64,000 nucleotides of DNA from Anaerolineales bacterium (GCA_020634885.1 JACKAW010000005.1:62001-126000); one strand, 5' to 3'. Shown: positions 1 to 8,916, counted from the stretch's first letter. Notes: generated by a model from the sequence alone, not told the origin. Numbers and translations are program-made.

Positions 1-38
1 GATGGATGGAATGCCAAATTCGCAATCTTGACTCTTTG

Positions 39-1292
39 TTATGCGGCGGTAATGGCTTCGCCTCGCTTTACGCCGAGCATTAGGAATAATGCGGCAACCA
101 TGAACAATGGCGCCACAAGCATCATTAAGTTGTAGTTGTTGCCGCTAAGTTGAACGATCCACCCATTGACGATGGGTCCGGCAATTGCCGCCAGTGTGGA
201 GAAGAGATAATACAAGCCTGTGTATGTACCGATGCGTGCAGAATTGGTCATATCGACCACCATGGGCAGGGAGTTGATATTGATCAACGCCCATGATGCG
301 CCTGCACCCATGAGGAAGAGACTGACGATTCGTACTGTACCAAGCACTGGCAATTTGGTAAGCGGGGTTACAAGGGTTTCAGCGGGCATTACATACAGCC
401 CAAAGATCAAGCCGCCCAAAAGAATCAATCCTGCGCTGATGGTTACCCTGCGCCCAACACGCGCACCGATGACCCCTGCCACCAATGCAAAGAGGACGAA
501 GATGAGCGAAAGATGCCCCAGTAAACCGGCGCCATCTGCTTCGTTTAAACCGAGGTGATTGACAGCGTACAATGTGAAGAAGGCTTCAATGGCGTTGTAG
601 CCGACGAACCATGCAAAGATGGCGAGGAAGAGACGAATGGCGCTCTTCTCTTTATCTGCGATCACTTCGCGCAAGCTGGCAAACATATCTGGCTCGTGTG
701 GAGAATCTTCATAGTTGTGCGGTTCTTTAATGAAGATAAAGACCAATAAAGCCGAGAGAATGACCAAGCCGGAACCCATCCAAAATGGGAAGTTGGGGTT
801 GGCGCGGTAAAGTGAAGACCCGACCAAAAACGCAACAATTGCGCCGATGCCGCCCATGAAGTTGACAATGCCGTTGGCTTGTGAGCGTTTTTCTGAGGGG
901 GTGATATCGGGCATGAGCGCCACCACCGGGGTTCGCCACAGCGCCATGCTCAAAAGCAGGGTGCTGGTACATGCCACAAAAAGCGGAAGTACCGCCGCCA
1001 ATGGAATAATACCGAATGCCAATGCTCCCAAAGGTGCGCCGACTAAAATGAAGGGCATACGTCGTCCAATGGGGGTGCGCAGGCGGTCACTCCATGCACC
1101 GACGGGCGGTTGGATGAATAATGCGGCGATATTATCCAACGTCATGAAGAAGCCGATCCACACCGGAGCGAGGTTGAATTTATCTGCCAGGAAAATGGGG
1201 ACGAATGCGTTGTACACGCCCCAGATCACGCTGACGCCAAAAAAACCGAAGCCGAGTAAAAAGATTTTGCCGTAACTGAATTTTGTTGCCAT
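39..1292 (-). CDS. MFS transporter, SLC45/sugar-porter-like
   Basis: This is a 417-residue polytopic inner-membrane protein with about 12 hydrophobic segments, typical of the major facilitator superfamily. The loop after the second helix reads GAWSDRLRTPIGRRMPF (about residues 64-80). That is the SDR...GRRRPF signature seen in sucrose/SLC45 and GPH-type sugar carriers, so a proton-coupled sugar or glycoside import role is plausible. The substrate cannot be read from sequence. The start ATG at 1292 follows a GAGAGGTG Shine-Dalgarno-like stretch. It lies 37 bp downstream of trmD on the same strand and may be cotranscribed with it. Confidence 0.85.
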   Translation of the reverse strand: MATKFSYGKIFLLGFGFFGVSVIWGVYNAFVPIFLADKFNLAPVWIGFFMTLDNIAALFIQPPVGAWSDRLRTPIGRRMPFILVGAPLGALAFGIIPLAAVLPLFVACTSTLLLSMALWRTPVVALMPDITPSEKRSQANGIVNFMGGIGAIVAFLVGSSLYRANPNFPFWMGSGLVILSALLVFIFIKEPHNYEDSPHEPDMFASLREVIADKEKSAIRLFLAIFAWFVGYNAIEAFFTLYAVNHLGLNEADGAGLLGHLSLIFVLFALVAGVIGARVGRRVTISAGLILLGGLIFGLYVMPAETLVTPLTKLPVLGTVRIVSLFLMGAGASWALININSLPMVVDMTNSARIGTYTGLYYLFSTLAAIAGPIVNGWIVQLSGNNYNLMMLVAPLFMVAALFLMLGVKRGEAITAA

Positions 1293-1329
1293 CCTTGCAC
1301 CTCTCTCAATTTACGATTTTGCACCCGTG

Positions 1330-2091
1330 TTACTTGTTTTCGTCTTGTTTTAATCCCGCTAAAAACTTTTTATCTTCTTTTGTCAGTTCCGCTGTTTCGA
1401 GCATTTCAGGGCGTTTGTGAAGAGTGCGTAGCAACGCCTGCTCTCTGCGCCATTTATCTATTTTTTTGTGGTCGCCAGAGAGAAGCACATCGGGTACTTT
1501 GTTGCCCCGAAACTCAGGCGGACGGGTGTAGTGCGGATATTCGAGCAAGCCCATGGCGTGCGAGTCATCCTCCGCGCCGGTGGGGTCGCCGAGTACGTTT
1601 GGCAGGAGACGGGAGACCGCATCAATGAGGATGAGCGCGGGAATCTCGCCGCCGGTGAGCACGTAATCACCAATGGATATCTGGTCGGTGACCAAATTTT
1701 CGCGGATGCGTTCGTCAATGCCTTCGTAGCGTCCGCATAGCAGGACGATGCGTTTGTGTTGCGAAAGCTCTTTGGCAATGGATTGGTTGAAGACTCTCCC
1801 CTGCGGCGTAAGTAAAATGATCGGTGTTGAATCAGGCTCAGGCGTAGAAGGAGGCGAAGCGATTCCCAGTACGGTTTCGATCGCTTCAAAGACCGGTTCC
1901 GGCTTCATTACCATTCCGCCGCCGCCGCCGTAGGGAGTGTCGTCGGTGGTGTGGTGCTTGTCGTGGGTGTAATCGCGGATGTTATGGACGTTGACTTGAA
2001 TCAGTCCGCGTTCACGCGCCTTTTTTAGAATACTGGTATCTAAATAGGAGGGGAAGACTTCGGGTAGAAGGGTAAAGACCTCAAATTGCAT
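1330..2091 (-). CDS. trmD: tRNA (guanine-N1-)-methyltransferase TrmD
   Basis: A 253-residue SPOUT-class methyltransferase that makes m1G37 in tRNAs reading CNN codons, preventing +1 frameshifting. The N-terminus FEVFTLLPEVF is the family signature. The SAM-binding trefoil-knot motifs LLCGRYEGIDERI and SIGDYVLTGGE lie mid-protein, and the C-terminal domain has the usual size. An upstream in-frame ATG at 2130 exists. The start at 2091 is preferred because it gives the canonical TrmD N-terminus and because a TAGAAT box lies exactly 7 nt upstream, matching the leaderless arrangement of several other genes here. Confidence 0.95.
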   Translation of the reverse strand: MQFEVFTLLPEVFPSYLDTSILKKARERGLIQVNVHNIRDYTHDKHHTTDDTPYGGGGGMVMKPEPVFEAIETVLGIASPPSTPEPDSTPIILLTPQGRVFNQSIAKELSQHKRIVLLCGRYEGIDERIRENLVTDQISIGDYVLTGGEIPALILIDAVSRLLPNVLGDPTGAEDDSHAMGLLEYPHYTRPPEFRGNKVPDVLLSGDHKKIDKWRREQALLRTLHKRPEMLETAELTKEDKKFLAGLKQDENK

Positions 2092-2098
2092 GGCGGGG

Positions 2099-2104
2099 AT
2101 TCTA
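2099..2104 (-). promoter_or_regulatory. -10 box of leaderless trmD
   Basis: On the minus strand TAGAAT lies 7 nt before the trmD ATG at 2091, so transcription would start at or next to the start codon. No Shine-Dalgarno sequence precedes that ATG. Confidence 0.5.
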
Positions 2105-2132
2105 GCATATAAGAAGTAAATGAGAAGCATAC

Positions 2133-2162
2133 TTGACTGTGATTTCGCGCGGATGGTAATAT
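2133..2162 (+). promoter_or_regulatory. sigma-70-type promoter of TPR gene pair
   Basis: TTGACT (2133-2138) and TAATAT (2157-2162) are separated by 18 bp. The -10 box ends 6 nt before the ATG at 2169, so the transcript may begin at that ATG. Confidence 0.55.
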
Positions 2163-2168
2163 GAATTT

Positions 2169-3467
2169 ATGTATCTACGTGGAAGTAAATGGAGTATGAA
2201 CAAAAGGCGCACCCGCCCCAACTGGTTTCGCATCATATTGATGAGCCTGTTGGTGTTGGCTGCCGCTTATGTGAACCGTTATATTGTTTCGAATGTTGAT
2301 CCGCTGGGTGTACCTTCGCCAACCCCTACGGTTTCTGCGCAAACCTTTATTGCCGAGGCAGAAGGGCTTTTTGAGCAGGGGAAGTTGCTGCCCGCCGCCG
2401 ATGCTTATAAACGTGCCATCGTCTCAGACCCGAATAATTCTGCCACCCATATTATGTTGGCGCGGACGTTGGCGTTTGCTGGTCAATACAAAGAGGCGCA
2501 GACTTCGGCAGAAGATGCCCTGCTGCTTAACCCCAGCAGTTCCATGGCGCACGCTGTACGCGGATGGGCGCTGAATTTTCAGGGTGAATATATCGAAGCT
2601 GAATCCAGTGTTAAACGCGCATTGGAGCTTGACCCCAATAATGCGCTTGCCCACGCCTATTATGTAGAGGTGCTGGTCGATTCGTATTACAGCGGGTTGG
2701 GCGGTTTTGACGGTGTTGAGAAAGCCATCGAAGAATCCAAAGTGGCGCAGGCGCTTGCCCCCGATGATCTTGAAACGCATCGCGCGCGCGGCTATATTCT
2801 TGAAGCCACGGGTAACTACGAAGAAGCCATCCGCGAATATGAAGCGGCAATTGCCATTAATCCCAATATTGCCGATCTGTACCTTGCCATTGGACGTAAT
2901 TACCGTATTCTCGGTATTTATGATCAAGCCGTGGATTCCTTCACCCGTGCCGATGCGCTTAACCCGCAAGACCCGAACCCCGACCTGTTGCTTTCGCGTA
3001 CTTATGCAACCATTGGTGAATATGGCAAGGCGTTGCAGTTTGCCGAATCTTCTGTGGCAAATAACCCTGCCGATACCAACCTGCGCGGCAACCTGGGTGT
3101 GATGTATTACCGCAATGCCTATTGGGAGGAAGCGATTCAGGAACTTTCGTATGTTGTGAAGGGCGGGCTTTCGCAGGATGGCAATGAAATGGAAGCGATC
3201 AATCTTGTGCCGAACTCGCCGCGCATTGCCGAATATTACTTCACCTACGGGTTGGCGCTTGCCCGCATGGATCAATGCGGTGAAGCCTTGCAGATCGCCC
3301 AGCTTATCATTTCACGCGTTCCAACCGATGAGCTTTCTGTGGATAATTCCAACGAGATCATCAACCGCTGCCAGCAGAGTTTAGATTCGCCGCCAGCCGA
3401 AGAGGCGGCATCTCCTGAGCCGACACTTGAATCTGTACCGACAGAAGAAGCCACGCCGTCACCATGA
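2169..3467 (+). CDS. membrane-anchored TPR repeat protein 1
   Basis: A 432-residue protein with a basic N-terminus, one transmembrane segment (about residues 22-41), a short Pro/Ser/Thr linker and then roughly eight tetratricopeptide repeats. The repeats show the spaced A-Y, G-Y-EA and P-N/D-N pattern, for example ALELDPNNALAHAYYVEVL. The Glu/Pro/Ser/Thr-rich tail is probably disordered. The topology suggests a signal anchor with the TPR array outside the cytoplasmic membrane, as a protein-interaction scaffold. Two starts are possible: 2169 (6 nt after a TAATAT box, leaderless) or ATG 2196 (GGAG nearby). The stop overlaps the next, paralogous TPR gene by 4 bp, so the two are translationally coupled. 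Confidence 0.8.
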   Translation: MYLRGSKWSMNKRRTRPNWFRIILMSLLVLAAAYVNRYIVSNVDPLGVPSPTPTVSAQTFIAEAEGLFEQGKLLPAADAYKRAIVSDPNNSATHIMLARTLAFAGQYKEAQTSAEDALLLNPSSSMAHAVRGWALNFQGEYIEAESSVKRALELDPNNALAHAYYVEVLVDSYYSGLGGFDGVEKAIEESKVAQALAPDDLETHRARGYILEATGNYEEAIREYEAAIAINPNIADLYLAIGRNYRILGIYDQAVDSFTRADALNPQDPNPDLLLSRTYATIGEYGKALQFAESSVANNPADTNLRGNLGVMYYRNAYWEEAIQELSYVVKGGLSQDGNEMEAINLVPNSPRIAEYYFTYGLALARMDQCGEALQIAQLIISRVPTDELSVDNSNEIINRCQQSLDSPPAEEAASPEPTLESVPTEEATPSP

Positions 3468-4900
3468 ACATTTACTCGAATAATCGCCGCTCCCTCTTTC
3501 GTCGGCGTGATGAAACCAGCGTGTACCGCATGTTCTTCATCGTTGTGTTCATTCTGGCGGGTATCTGGCTCATCCGCTCGGTGGAACAGGGCGATGTTGA
3601 ACCACTGTTCCTGCCCACTGCCACTCCTACACGTTTTGCCGTGTCTTACACACTGGAAGGGGATGCGAACTTCACCGCCGGACAGTTGAATGCCGCCATT
3701 GATGCCTATCGCGAAGCCGCCACCGTAGATCCGACGAATGCCGAGGTATGGGCGCAACTTTCACGCGTGCAGACGTATTCCACCGCACTGATCGTGCAGC
3801 GGGAAGATATTCTCGCCCGTCTTGATGAAGCTATTGCTTCCGGTGAAAAAGCTGTGGAACTCAACCCCGATAGCAGTGACGCTCATGCTGTGCTTGCCTT
3901 TGCGCTAAATTGGAAGGCATCTTATATTTCAGACAGCCGTGAACGGCAATCCATTTTGCAAAAGTCAGAAGGGGAAGCCGTGCGCGCTATTCAGTTGGAT
4001 AACCAAAACGTGCTGGCGCAGGCTTTCTATGCAGAAATTCTGGTAGACCAGCAAAAGTGGACGCAGGCGCAGCAGGTTATTGAACAGGCAGTAGCGGCAG
4101 ACCCCAGTTTGATGGATGTTCACCGCGTCAATGCGTATGTGCTTGAATCACTCGGTGAATATGCTCTTGCCATTGAGTCATATGATCGTGCCATTGCCAT
4201 TGCGCCGAATATGACCTTCCTCTACTTGCGGGTTGGCGCGGGCTACCGCCGCCTCGCCTTTGAAAGCCCCAATGACGAAGTGCAGCGTCAGCTATTTGAA
4301 AAATCACTGGAGTATTTTGCACAGGCGGCGCGTGTCAATACTCAGTTGGGCGTAAAAGACCCGGCTCCTTATATTTCGATTGCGCGTACTTATTCACAGA
4401 TGGGTGAGTTCTTCATCGCCATTCGCAACATTCAAAAGGCGATCGAGTTTGAGCCTGCCAACCCTGTGTTGTACGGCGAGTTGGGCGTGCTCTATCACAA
4501 GAACCGCAATTACGAGACTGGCATCCTTGCATTGGGATGTGCGATCAACGGCTGCACAGGTCCAGAGTCTTGTGACGGGCGCGGCGGTTGTGGTCCCAAC
4601 GATGTGGAAGCCGAGGTGCAGCCGCTTTCACTGGATGCAAGCACGGTCTATTACTTCGATGTGTATGCTTCTGAGTTGGCTGCGTTGAGTACGCCCAAGG
4701 TGAACTACTGTCCGCAGGCGCTGGATGTGGCGGCGATTATCGAGGCTTCTCAATATATTGAAGACCCCAACATTGCTACGGATATGTCGGTGGTGCGCAC
4801 GATCTGTTCTTTCACGCCAGAGACGACGACAGAAACCGGCTCAGAGCCTGCGCCGACAGTTGAATCTGAGATGATGATTGAGCCAACGCCGTCAAATTAG
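3464..4900 (+). CDS. membrane-anchored TPR repeat protein 2
   Basis: A 478-residue paralogue of the preceding gene with the same plan: basic N-terminus, one transmembrane helix (about residues 22-40), PTATPT linker, then TPR units such as YREAATVDPTNAEVWAQL and YDRAIAIAPNMTFLYLRVG. It differs by a Cys/Gly-rich patch around residues 363-377 (GCAINGCTGPESC and following) that could form disulfides or bind metal outside the membrane. The Glu/Pro/Thr-rich C-terminus resembles that of its neighbour. ATGA overlap with the upstream gene indicates translational coupling. The two proteins probably act together at the cell surface; the function is unknown. Confidence 0.8.
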   Translation: MNIYSNNRRSLFRRRDETSVYRMFFIVVFILAGIWLIRSVEQGDVEPLFLPTATPTRFAVSYTLEGDANFTAGQLNAAIDAYREAATVDPTNAEVWAQLSRVQTYSTALIVQREDILARLDEAIASGEKAVELNPDSSDAHAVLAFALNWKASYISDSRERQSILQKSEGEAVRAIQLDNQNVLAQAFYAEILVDQQKWTQAQQVIEQAVAADPSLMDVHRVNAYVLESLGEYALAIESYDRAIAIAPNMTFLYLRVGAGYRRLAFESPNDEVQRQLFEKSLEYFAQAARVNTQLGVKDPAPYISIARTYSQMGEFFIAIRNIQKAIEFEPANPVLYGELGVLYHKNRNYETGILALGCAINGCTGPESCDGRGGCGPNDVEAEVQPLSLDASTVYYFDVYASELAALSTPKVNYCPQALDVAAIIEASQYIEDPNIATDMSVVRTICSFTPETTTETGSEPAPTVESEMMIEPTPSN

Positions 4901-5015
4901 AGGCGCAAAGCTCACAGTGTGGCACAAGGTTTTGGGGGTGAGGCAGGTTTGGGCGGGGTTTGAGGCGAGACGCTTCTTCCTCATCAGAGAATTGTAAGAA
5001 TTTTTATATATCCCC

Positions 5016-5044
5016 TTGACTATGCTTTTTTAAGTGTGTAAGAT
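5016..5044 (+). promoter_or_regulatory. groESL promoter, sigma-70 type
   Basis: TTGACT (5016-5021) and TAAGAT (5039-5044) are separated by exactly 17 bp. The predicted transcription start near 5051 falls inside the CIRCE operator that follows. Confidence 0.8.
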
Positions 5045-5049
5045 AGAAA

Positions 5050-5076
5050 TTAGCACTCATTAATGCTGAGTGCTAA
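5050..5076 (+). promoter_or_regulatory. CIRCE operator (HrcA binding site)
   Basis: TTAGCACTC (5050-5058), a 9-nt spacer and GAGTGCTAA (5068-5076) match the CIRCE consensus with no mismatch. Its position over the predicted start site predicts HrcA repression of groESL, relieved by heat or misfolding stress. The hrcA gene is not in this window. Confidence 0.97.
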
Positions 5077-5131
5077 TTTCTGTGAATGTCCAAAAAATTC
5101 AAAAAATAAACCTTATTAGGAGACACCTGAA

Positions 5132-5428
5132 ATGGCAAAAATCTCGTTTAAACCCCTCGGCAGCCGCGTTCTGATCGAAACCCTGGAACAGGAAGAAACC
5201 ACCGCTAGCGGCATTATCCTTCCTGAAACCGCCAAGGAAAAACCCCAGCAGGGTAAAGTGTTGGCTGCTGGTCCTGGCGACCGCAATGACAAGGGCGAGC
5301 GCGTTGAAATGGATGTGAAGACTGGTGATGTTGTTTTGTTCGCCAAGTATTCTGGCACCGAAGTGAAGATCGACGGCAAGAAATTGCTCATTTTGCGCGA
5401 GAGTGACATTCTCGGAATTGTTGGATAA
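5132..5428 (+). CDS. groS: co-chaperonin GroES
   Basis: A 98-residue GroES/Cpn10, the heptameric lid of the GroEL folding chamber. It has the FKPLGSRVLIE opening, the mobile loop around residues 17-34 (EEETTASGIILPETAKEKPQQG, split by the IIL contact motif) and the end DILGIVG. An AGGAG Shine-Dalgarno sequence (5118-5122) lies 9 nt before the ATG. It is the first gene of the CIRCE-controlled operon, with groEL following after 88 bp that contain a GC-rich hairpin. Confidence 0.98.
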   Translation: MAKISFKPLGSRVLIETLEQEETTASGIILPETAKEKPQQGKVLAAGPGDRNDKGERVEMDVKTGDVVLFAKYSGTEVKIDGKKLLILRESDILGIVG

Positions 5429-5442
5429 TTTGCGTTGCTCCT

Positions 5443-5476
5443 GGCGCCGCGAGCCTTAAACGGCGAGTGCGGCGCC
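5443..5476 (+). promoter_or_regulatory. GC-rich hairpin between groES and groEL
   Basis: GGCGCCGC (5443-5450) pairs with GCGGCGCC (5469-5476), with an inner GCC/GGC pair around a TTAAAC loop. A third GGCGCC lies at 5483-5488. There is no U-tract, so it looks like a processing or stability element rather than a full terminator. Confidence 0.6.
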
Positions 5477-5516
5477 GGGGACGGCGCCTAAGCATATAAA
5501 AAAAGGAAGAAAAACT

Positions 5517-7172
5517 ATGGCAGCAAAACAATTGGTATTTTCAGAAGACGCCCGCCGCAAGCTCAAGAACGGCATGAATGTCGTTGCGAATGCGGTTTCT
5601 GCAACCCTTGGTCCCAAGGGACGCAATGTGGCAATTGACCGCAAGTTCGGTTCCCCCACCATCACCCACGACGGTGTTTCTGTGGCGAAGGAAATTGAAC
5701 TCGAAGACCCGTTTGAAAATATGGGCGCCCAGCTTCTCAAAGAAGCCGCCCAGAAGACAAACGACATTGCCGGTGACGGTACCACCACCTCCACCGTGCT
5801 TGCTCACGCGATTGTGAACGAAGGTTTGAAGGCGCTCGAAGCCGGTTACAACCCCATGCTTCTCAAGCGCGGTATTGAACTCGCCACCGAAACCATTGTG
5901 GCTGAACTCAAGAAGAACTCTGTCAAGATCGACACCAAGGAAGAAATCGCTTCCGTCGCCACCAACTCTGCGGCAGACGAAGAAGTGGGTCAGTTGATCG
6001 CGGACGTGATGGACAAGGTCGGCAAAGACGGCGTCATCACCGTTGAAGAATCCAAGACCATGCAGTTCGAAACCGAATTCGTCGAAGGAATGCAGTTCGA
6101 CCGTGGTTATCTCTCCCCCTACTTCATCACCAATGGTGAACAGATGGAAGCCGAGATCAAGGACGCTTATGTCTTGATCTACGATAAGAAAATCTCCGCT
6201 GCTCAGGACATTGTTCCTTTGCTCGAAAAACTCGTTCAGCTCGGCAAGCGCGAACTCGTCATCATCGCTGAAGATATCGACGGCGAAGCGCTCGCAACCC
6301 TCATCCTCAACAAGATCCGCGGTATGCTCAATGTTCTCGCTGTGAAAGCCCCCGGCTTCGGCGACCGCCGCAAGGCTATGCTTCAGGATATCGCCACCCT
6401 CACCGGTGGTCAGGTTATCACCGAAGAAATGGGACGCAAGCTCGAATCTGTGGCTGTTGCTGACCTCGGTCGCGCTGAGAAGGTTGTCTCCGACAAGGAA
6501 AACACCACCGTGATCGGCGGCAAGGGCAAGAAGGCTGATATCGAATCCCGCATCCGCGAAATCCGCATCGAAATCGACAAGAGCACCAGCGATTACGACC
6601 GCGAAAAACTTCAGGAACGCCTCGCCAAGTTGAGCGGCGGCGTGGCGATCATCCGCGTGGGTGCTGCCACTGAAACCGAAATGAAGGAAAAGAAGCACCG
6701 CGTTGAAGACGCCCTCTCCGCTGCCCGCGCAGCCGTTGAAGAAGGCATCGTCCCCGGCGGCGAAATTTCCCTCATCAACGCCTCTGCCAAACTCGATAAA
6801 CTTGCCAAGGCTCAGGAAGACGAAGCCGAAGAAGTGAAGGTCGGCATCAACATCGTCAAGAAGGCGCTCGAAGCCCCGATCCGCAAGCTGGCTTCAAACG
6901 CTGGTCAGGATGGCTCCGTCATCATCGACACCGTCCGCCGCACTGCCAAAGAGAAATCGAACCCGAACATCGGTTACAACGTTCTCACCAGCCAGTACAC
7001 CGACATGATCAAAGCCGGTGTCATTGATCCGGTCAAGGTTGTGCGTGGCGCGCTCGAAAACGCCGCTTCCATCGCTGCCATGATCCTCACCACCGACGTG
7101 CTCATCACCGATGTGCCCGCGAAGGAAAACGCTCCTGCCATGCCTCCTGGCGGCATGGGCATGGATTACTAA
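5517..7172 (+). CDS. groL: chaperonin GroEL
   Basis: A 551-residue group I chaperonin, the tetradecameric ATP-driven folding chamber. Hallmarks are SATLGPKGRNV near residues 29-39, the ATP-binding AGDGTTT near residues 85-91, AAVEEGIVPGGE near residues 404-416 and the Gly/Met-rich tail PPGGMGMDY. A GGAAG Shine-Dalgarno sequence precedes the ATG. The apical-domain sequence is full length with no gaps. It is followed directly by a palindromic terminator at 7196-7230. Regulation is by CIRCE/HrcA through the shared operon promoter. Confidence 0.99.
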   Translation: MAAKQLVFSEDARRKLKNGMNVVANAVSATLGPKGRNVAIDRKFGSPTITHDGVSVAKEIELEDPFENMGAQLLKEAAQKTNDIAGDGTTTSTVLAHAIVNEGLKALEAGYNPMLLKRGIELATETIVAELKKNSVKIDTKEEIASVATNSAADEEVGQLIADVMDKVGKDGVITVEESKTMQFETEFVEGMQFDRGYLSPYFITNGEQMEAEIKDAYVLIYDKKISAAQDIVPLLEKLVQLGKRELVIIAEDIDGEALATLILNKIRGMLNVLAVKAPGFGDRRKAMLQDIATLTGGQVITEEMGRKLESVAVADLGRAEKVVSDKENTTVIGGKGKKADIESRIREIRIEIDKSTSDYDREKLQERLAKLSGGVAIIRVGAATETEMKEKKHRVEDALSAARAAVEEGIVPGGEISLINASAKLDKLAKAQEDEAEEVKVGINIVKKALEAPIRKLASNAGQDGSVIIDTVRRTAKEKSNPNIGYNVLTSQYTDMIKAGVIDPVKVVRGALENAASIAAMILTTDVLITDVPAKENAPAMPPGGMGMDY

Positions 7173-7195
7173 ACCGATCCTTTCTCCACAAATTT

Positions 7196-7230
7196 GTAGG
7201 GGCGACCTTCACGGTCGCCCCTACGTTTTT
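7196..7230 (+). terminator. groEL terminator made from a GTAGGGG palindrome
   Basis: GTAGGGGCGACC (7196-7207) and GGTCGCCCCTAC (7213-7224) form a perfect 12-bp stem with a 5-nt loop, followed by G and five Ts. The same palindrome recurs in degenerate form at 58984-59013, and related GTAGGGG elements occur elsewhere, so a dispersed repeat appears to serve as terminator. Confidence 0.85.
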
Positions 7231-7245
7231 AATTAATGGAGCGGG

Positions 7246-7251
7246 TATAAT
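7246..7251 (+). promoter_or_regulatory. -10 box of leaderless PPIase gene
   Basis: A consensus TATAAT ends 7 nt before the ATG at 7259, putting the transcription start at or beside the start codon; no Shine-Dalgarno sequence is visible. Confidence 0.6.
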
Positions 7252-7258
7252 TTTGCCG

Positions 7259-8137
7259 ATGCAATTCAAACGGATAGTCTTAACCTTGTTCCTTATAACG
7301 GGGGTCACTGCCTGCGCTTCTTCCGGGACCTCAAGCACGCCCACCCCCTCAGAGCCGACTCCAACGCTCGCGCCGCCTACTGCCACTCCTCCACCTTCAG
7401 CGGCTACGGTTAATGGTGAATACATCACCATTGCCGAATTTGAAGCGGAACTTTCGCGTTTTAAAGCCGCCCAAACCGCGCTGGGTCTTTCCTTTACTGA
7501 TGAAGATGCGAATCAAATTGTGCTCGAAGATATGATCTCGCAGGTGTTGTTGAGTCAAGCTGCGAGGGAGAATAATTTTGAAGTCACCGAGGCAGACCTA
7601 CAGTCCCGTATGGATGCGTTGGCAGCCGAACTTGGCAGTGTCGATGCGCTCAATCAATGGATATCTGCAAACGGCTATGACGATGCTTCCTTCCGCATTG
7701 CGTTAAAGCGTTCCATCGAGGCGGCATGGATGCGTGACAACATCATTGCGGGTGTACCAACCTCCACAGAGCAGATTCACCTGCGTCAGATTTTGACCTA
7801 TAATGAGGCAGATGCACAAACGGCTTTGGCAGATCTGAACGCCGGAACCGATTTTGATGAACTTGCCGCGCGGTATGACCCCGTTACTGGCGGTGAGTTG
7901 GGCTGGGTTCCGCAAGGCTACCTGCTGGACACCAATGCCGATGCCGCTGTTTTTGCCTTACAGGCAGGTAATGTAAGTGGAATTATTCCCACCGAAGCCG
8001 GTTTTCATATTTTCAAAGCGATTGAACGTGCAGAACACCCACTCTCACCCGATGCCCTGCTTGCCATGCAGGAACTTGCGCTAAAGGCATGGATCGCGGA
8101 GCAGCGTGCGAAAAGTAATATCACCCTTGCGCCATAG
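7259..8137 (+). CDS. PpiC-type peptidyl-prolyl isomerase lipoprotein
   Basis: A 292-residue lipoprotein with a type II signal peptide ending in the lipobox TGVTAC (Cys about residue 19). A Pro/Thr/Ser-rich spacer and a SurA/PrsA-like N-terminal helical domain follow (INGEYI-type VNGEYITIAEFEAEL near residue 45). A parvulin domain lies at about residues 165-260, with HLRQILTYNEADAQTAL, FDELAARYDP and GGELGWVPQG. It probably assists folding of exported proteins at the outer face of the membrane. The ATG at 7259 is preferred over an upstream TTG because of the TATAAT spacing and because it starts the signal peptide cleanly. Confidence 0.85.
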   Translation: MQFKRIVLTLFLITGVTACASSGTSSTPTPSEPTPTLAPPTATPPPSAATVNGEYITIAEFEAELSRFKAAQTALGLSFTDEDANQIVLEDMISQVLLSQAARENNFEVTEADLQSRMDALAAELGSVDALNQWISANGYDDASFRIALKRSIEAAWMRDNIIAGVPTSTEQIHLRQILTYNEADAQTALADLNAGTDFDELAARYDPVTGGELGWVPQGYLLDTNADAAVFALQAGNVSGIIPTEAGFHIFKAIERAEHPLSPDALLAMQELALKAWIAEQRAKSNITLAP

Positions 8138-8164
8138 ATTTTTTCTGACCCTGGAGTCACTCCC

Positions 8165-8908
8165 ATGAGCCGATACGATTACGACGATTTACAGCCATCC
8201 AATCCCCCTGCAAAAATTGATATGTGGGATATGATGAGCATTCTTTTTTTGTTAATAACCTTGTGCATTGGTGCATACTTTATTGCGGTATTTGTTTCAC
8301 CCGATGCTTCTTACAACCCGTTTGCACCTTCTCGTAATGCATTGCCCACCGCCACCATTACAGAGATCAAACCGCCCGCCACATGGACAGCCACCCTGGT
8401 GGAGATGACATCGACCCCCACATTGACGCTTGTTCCCACATTTACTTTGGAGCCTTCGCCAACCTTGGTCTCGCTCATCACGCCCACGGATACACCCGTC
8501 CCCACCAATACGGCTTCGGCTACCCCCACACCCAAAGCGCCTTTCTCTGGCAGCGCCACATACATAGACAGCACCATTATCCACCCCGAAGCCGCTTGTA
8601 ACTGGCAGGGCGTGGCAGGTACGATTGTAGACACCAACAATGCCGATATGCTTGGGATTACTGTGCGCTTGAGCGGCTTTTATAATGCCAAGAGCAAGAA
8701 CGAATTGACCGTGAGCGGTATTGCTCCTGCATACGGGAAATCGGGCTTTGAGTTCTTCCTTGGCACTGTGCCGCTCGCTTCAGATGGTTTGTTGACCATT
8801 CAAATTCTCGATCAGGCAGGCTTGCCGCTTTCGGGTCCGATCACCATTAATACGTATGCAGATTGTTCAAAGAATCTTGTGCTGGTGAAGTTCAAAAAGA
8901 ATCGATAA
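8165..8908 (+). CDS. single-pass surface protein with Pro/Thr stalk
   Basis: A 247-residue protein of unknown function. An acidic N-terminus (about residues 1-20) is followed by one transmembrane helix (about 21-45), a long Thr/Pro-rich linker (about 60-125) and a C-terminal extracytoplasmic domain of about 115 residues. That domain has two Cys (in EAACNW and in ADCSK), possibly a disulfide. The domain looks like a small beta-sandwich by its alternating pattern, which is inference. It lies 28 bp after the PPIase lipoprotein gene and ends at a shared convergent terminator. Confidence 0.7.
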   Translation: MSRYDYDDLQPSNPPAKIDMWDMMSILFLLITLCIGAYFIAVFVSPDASYNPFAPSRNALPTATITEIKPPATWTATLVEMTSTPTLTLVPTFTLEPSPTLVSLITPTDTPVPTNTASATPTPKAPFSGSATYIDSTIIHPEAACNWQGVAGTIVDTNNADMLGITVRLSGFYNAKSKNELTVSGIAPAYGKSGFEFFLGTVPLASDGLLTIQILDQAGLPLSGPITINTYADCSKNLVLVKFKKNR

Positions 8909-8916
8909 TTTTTCAG

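Noticed and set aside
2424..3275. Minus-strand ORF opposite the first TPR gene
   Set aside because: Mirrors the TPR repeats in antisense; no ribosome site and no independent support.
5541..6698. Long ORF on the minus strand inside groEL (385 residues)
   Set aside because: It is the antisense shadow of groEL caused by codon bias; composition (His/Phe/Val/Asp-rich) is not protein-like.
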